Shown: piece after piece, positions 10,292 through 18,267 of the stretch | Numbering within the stretch: position 1 is the first letter of the stretch | Layout: each line of letters starts with the position of its first letter | Assembly: GCA_002437725.1 (NCBI GenBank) | Contig: DJRF01000012.1 | Coordinates: 1 to 64,000 of the forward strand | Direction: 5' to 3' | Source of the DNA: Treponema sp. UBA6367 | Lineage (GTDB): Bacteria; Spirochaetota; Spirochaetia; Treponematales; Treponemataceae | DNA: 64,000 bases | Program-made: the position numbers and the translations under genes | Notes under the pieces: generated by a model | What the model saw: only the letters and a program-made list of their open reading frames with translations | The model's database searches: none | Told to the model about the DNA's origin: nothing

Positions 10292-10918
10292 TCAATCTTC
10301 CAAAGATGTTTCGCTTAAAGCTTTTTTTATCATCTTCATAGAAAAACCTTGAGAAAGCAGATACTTTACAATTTTTTCAGATTCATTTTTTTCTGATTTT
10401 ATCCGAAAAAGATATTTCTTATATGCCTGTATACAAAGTTGCATTTCGTCATTTTCCTTAAAGTATTCATCAAGAATATTCAAGGCAACAGCTCTATCAA
10501 TTCCACGAGAAAGCAACTCTGCAAGAAGCTTAGTTCTGCCCTCTAAATGATTAATCTTCCTTGAGTTCAGCCAAAAAGTTCCCCAGCGAAAATCATCTAG
10601 AAAACCTTTTTCTTCAAGAAAATCCAGCGCACAGTCAATATATTTTTTTTGAAACTTTTTATTAAGAAGTTTTCTAGCAAGGCCAGATCTATACTGCTCG
10701 CAGCGAGCCAAATACGAAAAAGCTTTTAGTTCTGCACTATAGCACATACCTGCATCAATAATTTCTTCAGACTGCTCTTCATCGAATTCTGCATTTTCTA
10801 CAATGTCAATGGGATTTATATGTTTTAAGTAAGATGTTCTAATAAAAAAAGCAAGCCCCGCACTAGAATCAATTTTTATGATTTCTGGCGAAACTTGCTC
10901 TGTTTTGTAGATAACCAA
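10292..10918 (-). CDS. recX: Regulatory protein RecX
   Basis: Modulator of RecA filament growth. The 208-residue protein consists of helical triplet repeats typical of RecX: AFSYLARCEQYRSGLARKL, ALDFLEEKGFLDDFRW and KIVKYLLSQGFSMKMIKKAL. The start is inferred to be a TTG at 10918 with TAGGA 7 bases upstream; no ATG fits. It lies 32 bases downstream of rpsI on the same strand, so it is probably expressed from the ribosomal-protein operon. recA is not in the window. Confidence 0.85.
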   Translation of the reverse strand: MVIYKTEQVSPEIIKIDSSAGLAFFIRTSYLKHINPIDIVENAEFDEEQSEEIIDAGMCYSAELKAFSYLARCEQYRSGLARKLLNKKFQKKYIDCALDFLEEKGFLDDFRWGTFWLNSRKINHLEGRTKLLAELLSRGIDRAVALNILDEYFKENDEMQLCIQAYKKYLFRIKSEKNESEKIVKYLLSQGFSMKMIKKALSETSLED

Positions 10919-10950
10919 ATGTTATTCCTAAAAATAACGTTAAGAAAGAA

Positions 10951-11343
10951 CTAACGTTTAGAGAACTGGAATCTACGGCGGGCACCCTTCTGACCGTACT
11001 TCTTGCGTTCAACCATACGAGAATCTCGAGTAAGGTATCCGTTTGCTTTTAATGAAGTGCGGTTATCAGGATCTACCTGAAGCAATGCGCGAGATATTCC
11101 ATGAAGACATGCAGCAGCCTGTCCATTAAGACCTCCGCCACATACGTTGATAAGAATATCGAACTTGCTTTCGCTTGAAGTTACTAAAAGCGGCTGAACT
11201 ACAAGTTTTGCCTGTTCTTCTGTAACAAAATATTCCTTTAATTCTTTACCATTAACAACAATTTTTCCTGAGCCTTCGCGTACAAAAACACGAGCTACAG
11301 CTGTTTTTCTTCTACCTGTTCCAATAGCAATGTTCTTTACCAT
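10951..11343 (-). CDS. rpsI: 30S ribosomal protein S9
   Basis: The 130-residue protein has the S9 hallmarks: GTGRRKTAVARVFVREGSG at the start, GGGLNGQAAACLHGISRAL in the middle, and a basic C-terminal tail ending KKYGQKGARRRFQFSKR that reaches the P-site tRNA. It follows rplM by 13 bases, the usual rplM-rpsI pair. Confidence 0.98.
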   Translation of the reverse strand: MVKNIAIGTGRRKTAVARVFVREGSGKIVVNGKELKEYFVTEEQAKLVVQPLLVTSSESKFDILINVCGGGLNGQAAACLHGISRALLQVDPDNRTSLKANGYLTRDSRMVERKKYGQKGARRRFQFSKR

Positions 11344-11356
11344 CTTAGACTCCTAA

Positions 11357-11788
11357 TTAAAGTTCCACAGACTTTGGGTTTTGAGCTGCATGCGGGTGCT
11401 CTGCGCCGGCATAAATCTTAACATTTCCCATAAGAGTGCGTCCAAGTCTTCCATGTGGAAGCATTCCTTTTACAGCAAGGCGAATAGGATCTTCTGGATG
11501 TTTTTCTATAAGCTTTTCAAAAGTATGAGCCTTTAAGCTTCCTACAAAACCAGTTGAATACTTGTAGTAAATCTTTTTCTGTTCTTTTCCACCAGTTACT
11601 GCAACTTTATCAGCATTGATAATTACAACATAGTCTCCCATTTCTTGGTTAGGAGTATATGTGGCTTTTTCTTTTCCACGAACAATTGCAGCAGCCTTTG
11701 CAGCTACACGTCCAAGAGATTTTCCAGCAGCGTCGATTATATACCAATCGCGCTTCTGTGCTTTTTCATTAACGAAAACAGTTTTCAT
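11357..11788 (-). CDS. rplM: 50S ribosomal protein L13
   Basis: The 143-residue protein has the L13 blocks RDWYIIDAAGKSLGRVAAKA, GDYVVIINADKVAVTGGK, and VKGMLPHGRLGRTLMGNVKIY near the C-terminus. It is the first gene of rplM-rpsI-recX. A terminator-like hairpin lies 50 bases upstream and may end the preceding small gene or take part in operon control. Confidence 0.98.
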   Translation of the reverse strand: MKTVFVNEKAQKRDWYIIDAAGKSLGRVAAKAAAIVRGKEKATYTPNQEMGDYVVIINADKVAVTGGKEQKKIYYKYSTGFVGSLKAHTFEKLIEKHPEDPIRLAVKGMLPHGRLGRTLMGNVKIYAGAEHPHAAQNPKSVEL

Positions 11789-11837
11789 GTATATACCTTA
11801 AAAATTAAAGTTTATGCTTTTTAATGCCTTGCATCAG

Positions 11838-11873
11838 ACAAAAAAACGCAGATAGCGATGAGCATTCGCTATC
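11838..11873 (-). terminator. Intrinsic terminator upstream of rplM
   Basis: On the minus strand, GATAGCGA / TCGCTATC (11851-11873) with a short loop, followed after TGCG by seven T's. It follows the small membrane protein gene. Its closeness to rplM also allows an attenuator role. Confidence 0.7.
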
Positions 11874-11928
11874 CTTAAATATACGGGGAACTAAAATATA
11901 TCTTTTTTAAGAAGATAAGTCAATAAAT

Positions 11929-12174
11929 CTATGAGTTTTTATTGCTATCTTCTTTTGCTTTAGCTTCTTTTTCCTCTTTTTTAGCCTCTGCTTTGTCTTT
12001 TATGTCAGCAGTTCCAATGAACAAGCATACAAGACCAACAAAAGCCGCAAATACAGGTGCCATTCCTTTTAAAAAAGCAATTACATCTGATCCCCAATTA
12101 AGACCGCAAGTTCCAGGAAGAACAGCAAATACTGTAAAAAGAATTAACGCAATTCCTACAATAATGGAAACCAT
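11929..12174 (-). CDS. Small two-helix membrane protein, unknown function
   Basis: An 81-residue protein. It has two hydrophobic helices (residues about 2-25 and 38-60) joined by a short loop with a cysteine, then a highly charged tail of Lys, Glu and Ala predicted to be a coiled or extended cytoplasmic segment. I do not recognise the family. The start is the ATG at 12174 directly after AAGGTAGG; a TTG seven codons upstream is rejected. It is flanked by repeat copy C upstream and a terminator downstream, so it is probably monocistronic. Confidence 0.65.
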   Translation of the reverse strand: MVSIIVGIALILFTVFAVLPGTCGLNWGSDVIAFLKGMAPVFAAFVGLVCLFIGTADIKDKAEAKKEEKEAKAKEDSNKNS

Positions 12175-12259
12175 AATACCTACCTTAAGATTCAATTATT
12201 TTTTCTTTCTACTTTTCAATTTATAAAAACTATAAAAAACTCAAAGTAAAAATTATATT

Positions 12260-12464
12260 TAGCCCGAATGTCGAGTTTTGTATAAATCGTGAAGGAATCG
12301 CTATCAGCGACTTTACAATTTGCTACAGATGGCTATGCTCGCACTTCGTTTGAACTGGCTTGGGCTGCCGCGCAACCTAACTGTCCTTATCGCACAAAAT
12401 CTTCACAAATTGTAAATCCGCTTACGCTTTTACTCATTTTCATAAAAACCCGAAGTTTTGACTA
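12260..12464 (+). repeat. Dispersed TIR repeat, copy C (full)
   Basis: 205 bp, with ends TAGCCCGAATGTCGAG and, on the opposite strand, TAGTCAAAACTTCGGG. It sits between divergent genes and takes up most of the 352-bp gap before azlC. The central hairpin is GGCTGC-CGC-GCAACC, with one C-A mismatch. Confidence 0.85.
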
Positions 12465-12491
12465 TTTACTAATATAATACATAAATCAATG

Positions 12492-12520
12492 TTTGCAAAC
12501 AAGATTTTATTCGCTATATT
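12492..12520 (+). promoter_or_regulatory. Leaderless-type promoter of azlCD
   Basis: TTTGCA (12492-12497), 17 bp, TATATT (12515-12520), then ATTCGT and the ATG at 12527. There is no Shine-Dalgarno. Confidence 0.65.
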
Positions 12521-12526
12521 ATTCGT

Positions 12527-13270
12527 ATGTCAGACACAAATTTTAAGACAGCTTTTAAAGTTACTATTCCAGTTTTATTTGGATACCTTGCAATCGGCAT
12601 TGCTTTTGGACTTATGGTAGCAGAAAAGAACTACCCTATTTGGCTTGCTGCGGTCATGAGCATTTTTATGTACGCAGGAGCAGGCCAGTACATTGCAATT
12701 GGACTTTTTGCGCAAGGAGTTCCTATTTCAGCAATAATAGTAACAGAACTTTTTGTAAACATTCGGCACATAGTTTACGGTCTTTCCTTAATAACAAAGT
12801 TCAAAGGAACAGGGCGGTGGAAGCCTTATTTAATTTTTGCATTAACTGATGAAACTTATTCGCTAATGACCTCCACAGAAGTTCCCAAAAATTGCTCTTC
12901 AGGAAAGTTTTACGGAACAATTGCTCTTCTAGACCAGTTGTATTGGATTAGCGGCAGTGTAATTGGAGCAATTTTAGGCACCATTTTAACTTCCAAAACC
13001 AACATTTCCTTAGGTGGAATTGATTTTGCGCTTACAGCCTTGTTCACAGTCCTTCTTATTGAGCAGTTAGAAAAAACGAAAGATTATTTTCCTGCAATAA
13101 TCGGATTTTTTACAACGCTTACATTCATAATCCTATGGAGATTCGGCATAATCCCAAACAGCAACGACATTTTATTAGGAGCATTAGCAAGCGGAATTGC
13201 AGTAATAATGTTTTTTAGACATCCAAACAAAAAAGATTCAAAAACAAGTCAGCCTGGAGCAGAAAAATGA
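12527..13270 (+). CDS. azlC: AzlC family branched-chain amino acid exporter, large subunit
   Basis: A 247-residue inner-membrane protein. The family works with AzlD to export branched-chain amino acids. Visible features are about seven hydrophobic segments, the N-terminal PVLFGYLAIGIAFGLM, SIFMYAGAGQYIAIGL and ELFVNIRHIVYGLSL, all typical of AzlC, plus a conserved ALTDETYSL loop. The ATG has no ribosome site and lies 6 nt after a -10 box. The stop overlaps the azlD start by 4 bases (ATGA), showing coupling. Confidence 0.9.
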   Translation: MSDTNFKTAFKVTIPVLFGYLAIGIAFGLMVAEKNYPIWLAAVMSIFMYAGAGQYIAIGLFAQGVPISAIIVTELFVNIRHIVYGLSLITKFKGTGRWKPYLIFALTDETYSLMTSTEVPKNCSSGKFYGTIALLDQLYWISGSVIGAILGTILTSKTNISLGGIDFALTALFTVLLIEQLEKTKDYFPAIIGFFTTLTFIILWRFGIIPNSNDILLGALASGIAVIMFFRHPNKKDSKTSQPGAEK

Positions 13271-13608
13271 CAGCAACACCTGAAAAACTTTCAATAATAC
13301 GAGCTCTTATTGCAACCTTTTGCTGCGCTTTAGTAATTTTCTTTGAAAGAGCCTTCCCTTTTATTCTTTTTAACAAAAAAGAGCCTCCTAAAATCATAAA
13401 GTTTATTGAAAAATATATTCCTCCAATGGTTATGGCGGCACTTTTATTATACTGCCTAAAGGACATAAAAATAACTTCTTTGCCATTTGGACTACCGCAA
13501 ATTATCGCTTTAGGAGTTACAATAGCGCTTCATCTTTGGAAGCATAATTCCTTAATAAGCATTTTTAGCGGCACAGCTGTTTTTATGATACTTTCTAATT
13601 TTTTTTAA
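13267..13608 (+). CDS. azlD: AzlD family branched-chain amino acid exporter, small subunit
   Basis: The 113-residue partner of AzlC. It has four short hydrophobic segments and the family pattern FFERAFPFILF followed by KYIPPMVMAALLLYCL. It is translationally coupled to azlC through ATGA. Confidence 0.88.
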   Translation: MTATPEKLSIIRALIATFCCALVIFFERAFPFILFNKKEPPKIIKFIEKYIPPMVMAALLLYCLKDIKITSLPFGLPQIIALGVTIALHLWKHNSLISIFSGTAVFMILSNFF

Positions 13609-13715
13609 AATAAAGAACTAAAATCTATTGACAATTACGATTAATAACATCATTTTTAGCAAATATGGTTTTATAGAAAATTGCAGGTGGTAAAATTTAA
13701 ACTATCAAAAATTTG

Positions 13716-13757
13716 GAGTTTTAAAAGAACGCCAAAAGCGAGAAAACTCTATTTTTT
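13716..13757 (+). terminator. Terminator-like hairpin before potA
   Basis: Stem GAGTTTT (13716-13722) / AAAACTC (13743-13749) enclosing an inner CGC/GCG pair, then TATTTTTT. It lies about 110 bp after azlD and 80 bp before potA, downstream of a TTGACA at about 13640. It could end azlCD or be part of a potA leader. Confidence 0.5.
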
Positions 13758-13837
13758 GCTAGGCTACCAGCTTCAAAATCTATACTAAAACTGCAGGTTG
13801 TGCAGGTCTTTATCATAATTGGCAAGAGGTTACTTGA

Positions 13838-15028
13838 GTGAACGGAAGTCAGGTTACCATTGATCATGTTTCAAAGTGCTTTGGAGATTTCATTGCGCTA
13901 GATGACATTAATTTTACTATTAAGCCAGGAGAGTTTTTTTCCTTGCTTGGACCTTCAGGATGCGGAAAGACAACACTTCTGCGTATTATTGCTGGATTTG
14001 AATTTCCTGATGAAGGAGCAGTTCTTTTTGACGAAAAAAATGTAGTTCCTTTGTCGGCAAACAAAAGACCTTCAAATACTGTTTTTCAAACTTACGCGCT
14101 TTTTCCGCACATGACAGTTTACGACAATATTGCTTTTCCTTTAAAACTTAAAAAAGTGGACAAAAAAACAATTGATGAAAAAGTGCGCCACTACGTTCAT
14201 TTAGTTCAGCTTGACGAACACATAAACAAAAAGCCAAACCAGTTGAGCGGCGGTCAAAAACAGAGAGTTGCAATTGCAAGAGCACTTATAAACGAGCCAA
14301 AAGTGCTGCTTTTGGACGAACCGCTATCTGCTTTGGATGCAAAGCTTAGAAGCCAGCTTCTTATAGATTTGGACAATCTTCACGACAAAATTGGCATAAC
14401 TTTTATATACGTAACTCACGATCAGAGCGAAGCTTTAAGCGTTTCGGACAGGATTGCTGTAATGAACAAAGGACACGTTCTGCAAGTTGGAACACCTTTT
14501 GAAATTTACGAAAGCCCTGCAACCCAGTTTGTTGCTCAGTTCATAGGAGAGACAAATCTTTTTGAAGCAACTGTTGTTGACTGCGTCCCTCACCAATATG
14601 CTGGAAAAGCGCCGGATTTTATGGAAACTCTCTCTGTTCCTTCTTTAGGACAGCAAGCTCCTCTTGCAAGCGATACAGAAGCAACGGCAAGCCTTGACCG
14701 CTACATTCAAGTTACAGACTACGAAGAAACAAAGAAAGGACAAAAAGTCGCGCTTTCTATTCGTCCTGAAAAAGTCCGCATAACTCAAGAGCCTCCGGAA
14801 ACGGGAGGAAGAACTGATATAAACGTGTTTAGCGGAATTGTGGAAGAACCAATTTATTCGGGATTTCAGTCAAAGTTTTATGTAAAATTAGACTCTGGAG
14901 CCGTAATAAAGGTTTTTAAGCAGCACACAGATTACATGGATGAAGGACCTGTTATCCAATGGAAAGACAGGGTTTACGTTTCTTGGTCGGCAGAAGATGC
15001 CTACGTTGTAGAGGATATTAATAAATAG
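13838..15028 (+). CDS. potA: Spermidine/putrescine ABC transporter ATP-binding protein
   Basis: ATPase that drives polyamine import. The 396-residue protein has Walker A GPSGCGKTT (near residue 40), Q-loop VFQTYALFPHM, signature LSGGQKQRVAIARAL, Walker B VLLLDEPLSALD and the switch His in YVTHDQSEAL. The C-terminal 150 residues form the TOBE regulatory domain with IRPEKVRI. It starts with GTG at 13838 after AAGAGG. potB begins immediately after the stop. Assignment to polyamines rests on the operon order and the PotD homologue. Confidence 0.94.
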   Translation: MNGSQVTIDHVSKCFGDFIALDDINFTIKPGEFFSLLGPSGCGKTTLLRIIAGFEFPDEGAVLFDEKNVVPLSANKRPSNTVFQTYALFPHMTVYDNIAFPLKLKKVDKKTIDEKVRHYVHLVQLDEHINKKPNQLSGGQKQRVAIARALINEPKVLLLDEPLSALDAKLRSQLLIDLDNLHDKIGITFIYVTHDQSEALSVSDRIAVMNKGHVLQVGTPFEIYESPATQFVAQFIGETNLFEATVVDCVPHQYAGKAPDFMETLSVPSLGQQAPLASDTEATASLDRYIQVTDYEETKKGQKVALSIRPEKVRITQEPPETGGRTDINVFSGIVEEPIYSGFQSKFYVKLDSGAVIKVFKQHTDYMDEGPVIQWKDRVYVSWSAEDAYVVEDINK

Positions 15029-15958
15029 ATGAAAAATTTTCTAGCCAAAAATAAAACTTCAGACGATGCAACAAAAAAAAGCCGTCTGAACATGGGGGCT
15101 ATTTATGCCTGGCCGATGGGAATTTGGTTTGTTTTCTTCTTTATAATTCCGCTAGTAATCATTCTTGTCTACAGTTTTATGAACAAGGGTGTCCATGGTG
15201 GAGTTCAACCAGGGTTTACTCTAAAAGCGTACAAACAGATGTTTGACGCAAAGTATCTTGTTATAACTTTAAGGACAATCAAAATTGCGTTGATTTCTAC
15301 TGTAATAACAATAGCTGTTGCCCTTCCTAGCGCTTATGCAATAGCAAGAAGCAAAAGACAAACCTTTCTTTTGCTTCTGGTTATAATTCCTTTTTGGACT
15401 AATAGCCTTATAAGAATTTTTGCCTGGATGAGTATTCTGAACAACGACGGAATTCTAAATCAAATATTAATGAAGCTGCATATCATAAAAGACTATCTTC
15501 ATCTTTTATACAATCAGAAAGCGGTAATACTCGTTTCTGTTTATATGTATATTCCTTATGCAATTCTTCCAATTTTTACGGCGATAGACAGATTCGATTT
15601 TAGCCTTTTAGAAGCCGCCCGCGATTTAGGAGCAACAAAAACGCAAGCTGTTTTTAAAATCCTTTTGCCAGGAATAAAAAGCGGTATTGTTTCGGCTTTA
15701 ATATTCACATTTATTCCTATTTTTGGAGCTTATACGGTTCCTTTGCTCGTAGGTGGAAAAGACAGCTATATTTTAGGAAACATCATAGTAGATCAGGTTC
15801 AAAGAATTAGAAACTGGCCGCTGGCAGCTGCTTTTAGTCTTGTTATAACGCTAATAAGCATTGCAGGAATTCTTTGGATTGGTTCTGTAAACAAAAAGGA
15901 AGCCAAGCTGAAAAAATCCTCTTCTGTAAGTGAAACTTTGGGAGGAACGGTAAAATGA
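15029..15958 (+). CDS. potB: Spermidine/putrescine ABC transporter permease PotB
   Basis: A 309-residue inner-membrane permease with six hydrophobic segments and the EAA loop LEAARDLGATKTQAVFKILLP that contacts PotA. The start codon directly follows the potA stop. The 3' end overlaps potC by 4 bases (ATGA). The charged, Ser-rich tail is specific to this protein. Confidence 0.94.
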   Translation: MKNFLAKNKTSDDATKKSRLNMGAIYAWPMGIWFVFFFIIPLVIILVYSFMNKGVHGGVQPGFTLKAYKQMFDAKYLVITLRTIKIALISTVITIAVALPSAYAIARSKRQTFLLLLVIIPFWTNSLIRIFAWMSILNNDGILNQILMKLHIIKDYLHLLYNQKAVILVSVYMYIPYAILPIFTAIDRFDFSLLEAARDLGATKTQAVFKILLPGIKSGIVSALIFTFIPIFGAYTVPLLVGGKDSYILGNIIVDQVQRIRNWPLAAAFSLVITLISIAGILWIGSVNKKEAKLKKSSSVSETLGGTVK

Positions 15959-16839
15959 AAATCGCATTTTTTGACGCATTGAACAAGGCCATTCAAAAAA
16001 GAACCCCAGAGGCAAAGGCAGAACCTTCAAGGCATGCTAAAAAAAGCTGGAAAAAAAGAGAAAAAGCTGTTTCTTTTTCAAAAGTAATGCTATTCATTAC
16101 GCTTGCGTTTCTCTTTATTCCGCTGATTGTTATAATTGTCTTTTCTTTTAACAAAAGCAAAGGCGGAACATTTACAGAGCCATCGCTAATTTGGTATAAA
16201 AAACTTATATTTGAGTCCGACGACCTTTGGCACGCTCTTTTAAACAGCGTAATTATAGCTCTTTCTTCTGGAATTGTTTCAACAGTTTTAGGGACACTAG
16301 CTTCCATAGGTATAAATTGGTACAACTTTAAAGGCAAAAAATTTATAGGCGCGCTAACCTATCTTCCTATGGTTTTGCCAGAAGTAATTGTGGGCATTTC
16401 AATGTTAATTTTCTTTAGCGGAATACACATTCCACTAGGATTGTTTACTATTTTTGCAGCTCACACTACTTTTTGTCTTCCATTTGTTTTTCTTATGGTA
16501 AATGCCCGGCTTGATGACTTTGACTATTCTATAATAGAAGCAAGCCACGACTTAGGTGCAAACGAAGTTCAAACAATGCTGAAAGTTGTAATTCCAGCAA
16601 TTTTACCTGGCATAATGAGCGGCTTTATGATGGCGGTAACGATGAGCCTTGAAGATTTTGTAATTACTTTCTTTGTTGCAGGTCCTGGCAGCACAACGCT
16701 ACCGCTTTACGTTTACTCAATGATAAGATTTGGCGTTTCTCCAGTTATAAACGCGCTTTCATGTATTCTTATTGTAATTACGTTCTTAATAGCATTTGCT
16801 TTAAGAAAAGGATTAAAAAGCATCGCGGCTTCGCATTAA
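15955..16839 (+). CDS. potC: Spermidine/putrescine ABC transporter permease PotC
   Basis: Second permease subunit, 294 residues. An unusually long basic N-terminus of about 40 residues precedes six membrane segments. The EAA loop is IEASHDLGANEVQTMLKVVIP. Translation is coupled to potB by ATGA. The lipoprotein gene potD follows 28 bases downstream with its own ribosome site. Confidence 0.94.
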   Translation: MKIAFFDALNKAIQKRTPEAKAEPSRHAKKSWKKREKAVSFSKVMLFITLAFLFIPLIVIIVFSFNKSKGGTFTEPSLIWYKKLIFESDDLWHALLNSVIIALSSGIVSTVLGTLASIGINWYNFKGKKFIGALTYLPMVLPEVIVGISMLIFFSGIHIPLGLFTIFAAHTTFCLPFVFLMVNARLDDFDYSIIEASHDLGANEVQTMLKVVIPAILPGIMSGFMMAVTMSLEDFVITFFVAGPGSTTLPLYVYSMIRFGVSPVINALSCILIVITFLIAFALRKGLKSIAASH

Positions 16840-16867
16840 AAAAATTTGACTTTTCTAGGAGAAAAAA

Positions 16868-17923
16868 ATGAAAAGAATTAAACGATTTATTTTTTCGGCA
16901 GTTATTGCTATTTCAGCTATCTGCGGCATAACGTCTTGCAACAAAACAGACAATAGCAACACATTGTATCTCTTTAACTGGACGTACTATACTCCAGCCT
17001 CTGTAATTGAAAAATTTGAACAAGAATACAATTGCAAAGTTAAAATCGACACCTTTGATTCAAATGAAGTAATGTATGCAAAATTAAAGGCTGGCGCTTC
17101 AGGCTACGATATTGTATTTCCATCGCAGGATTACACATCAATAATGATAAGCGAAGGGATGTTGAAAGAACTTGACCTTTCATTATTTGAAAACAAAAAA
17201 TACATAAATCCTGAAGTCCTGAAAAAAGCGACTTACGACAGTTCTATGAAATACAGCGTTCCATATTACATGGGAGCATCCGGAATTGCCGTAAACAAGC
17301 AAAAAGTTCTGCAGTACGAAAAGAGCTGGAACATATTCGCTAGAAAAGACTTAAAAGGCCATATGTCGATGATGGACGATATGCGGGAAGTCTTTGGAGA
17401 CGCCCTTGCATATAAAGGATATTCTGTAAATTCTGTGGATGAAAAAGAACTGCAGGAAGCGGCAACCCTTATAAACACAGAATGGAAGCCAAATCTTGTA
17501 AAGTTTGATGCGGAAGGATTTGGAAAATCGTTTGCTGCAGGAGACTTCTGGGTTTGTCAAGGCTATGCAGAAGTAGTTTATGGCGAAGTTCCAGCAGAAA
17601 AGCAGGAAGAAATGATTGACTTCTTTATCCCAAAGGAAGGCGGACCGATGTACATAGATTCTATGGTAATCTTAAAGAAGGCAAAGCATTTTGACTTGGC
17701 AATGAAGTTTATAAATTTTATTCATCGCCCAGAAATATATGCAATGTTTCTTGATGAATTCCGCTTTCCAAGCTATGTAAACACTGAAGCTGGAAAATAC
17801 ACAAAGAACAAACCTATGTACAAAGCAGAAGAAATGGCTCCTTGCGAACTTAAAAACGATTTAGGAGAATCTCTTGAATTGTATAACAACCTTTGGTACG
17901 ACATCCGCTTTAGCGCAGATTAA
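16868..17923 (+). CDS. potD: Polyamine-binding lipoprotein PotD
   Basis: Extracytoplasmic substrate-binding protein of the PotABCD importer. The 351-residue protein has a lipoprotein signal peptide ending GITSC (lipidated Cys 24). The solute-binding fold follows, with LYLFNWTYYTPASVIEKFE, KLKAGASGYDIVFPS, VPYYMGASGIAVN and EGGPMYIDSMVILK, all typical of PotD/PotF. AGGAG precedes the ATG. A terminator follows, then repeat copy D. Confidence 0.94.
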   Translation: MKRIKRFIFSAVIAISAICGITSCNKTDNSNTLYLFNWTYYTPASVIEKFEQEYNCKVKIDTFDSNEVMYAKLKAGASGYDIVFPSQDYTSIMISEGMLKELDLSLFENKKYINPEVLKKATYDSSMKYSVPYYMGASGIAVNKQKVLQYEKSWNIFARKDLKGHMSMMDDMREVFGDALAYKGYSVNSVDEKELQEAATLINTEWKPNLVKFDAEGFGKSFAAGDFWVCQGYAEVVYGEVPAEKQEEMIDFFIPKEGGPMYIDSMVILKKAKHFDLAMKFINFIHRPEIYAMFLDEFRFPSYVNTEAGKYTKNKPMYKAEEMAPCELKNDLGESLELYNNLWYDIRFSAD

Positions 17924-17939
17924 ACATTGTTTTCAACTC

Positions 17940-17974
17940 ACCTTTAGAATCATAAGTTCAAAGGTATTTTTTTA
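17940..17974 (+). terminator. potABCD terminator
   Basis: Stem ACCTTT-A-GAA / TTC-AAAGGT with one bulge, followed by ATTTTTTTA. Confidence 0.75.
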
Positions 17975-17978
17975 TAGA

Positions 17979-18174
17979 TAGCCAAAACTTCGAGTTTTTA
18001 GAAAGAGAATAAAAGCGTAAACGAATTTATAATTTGTGAAGATTTTGTGCGATAAGACCAGTTAAGGTTGCATAGCAATCCAAATCACCCCGCGAGCACA
18101 ACCATCGGTAACAAATTGTAAATTCGTTGAGAGCGTTTTTTTCACAATTTATAAAAAACTCGAAGTTTGGACTA
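17979..18174 (-). repeat. Dispersed TIR repeat, copy D (full, inverted)
   Basis: 196 bp in the orientation opposite to copy B. The ends are TAGCCAAAACTTCGAG and, on the other strand, TAGTCCAAACTTCGAG. It follows the potD terminator. The remaining 93 bp up to the GGDEF/EAL gene contain that gene's promoter. Confidence 0.85.
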
Positions 18175-18232
18175 GATAAGAAAAACGCTTTAAGAGAATT
18201 GCAATTTATTAGACAACACTAAAATTTTTAAT

Positions 18233-18261
18233 TTGACATATATAGAATGCTACTTTAGAAT
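18233..18261 (+). promoter_or_regulatory. Leaderless-type promoter of the GGDEF/EAL gene
   Basis: A perfect -35 TTGACA (18233-18238), 17 bp, TAGAAT (18256-18261), then AACTTT and the ATG at 18268. No Shine-Dalgarno is present. Confidence 0.75.
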
Positions 18262-18267
18262 AACTTT

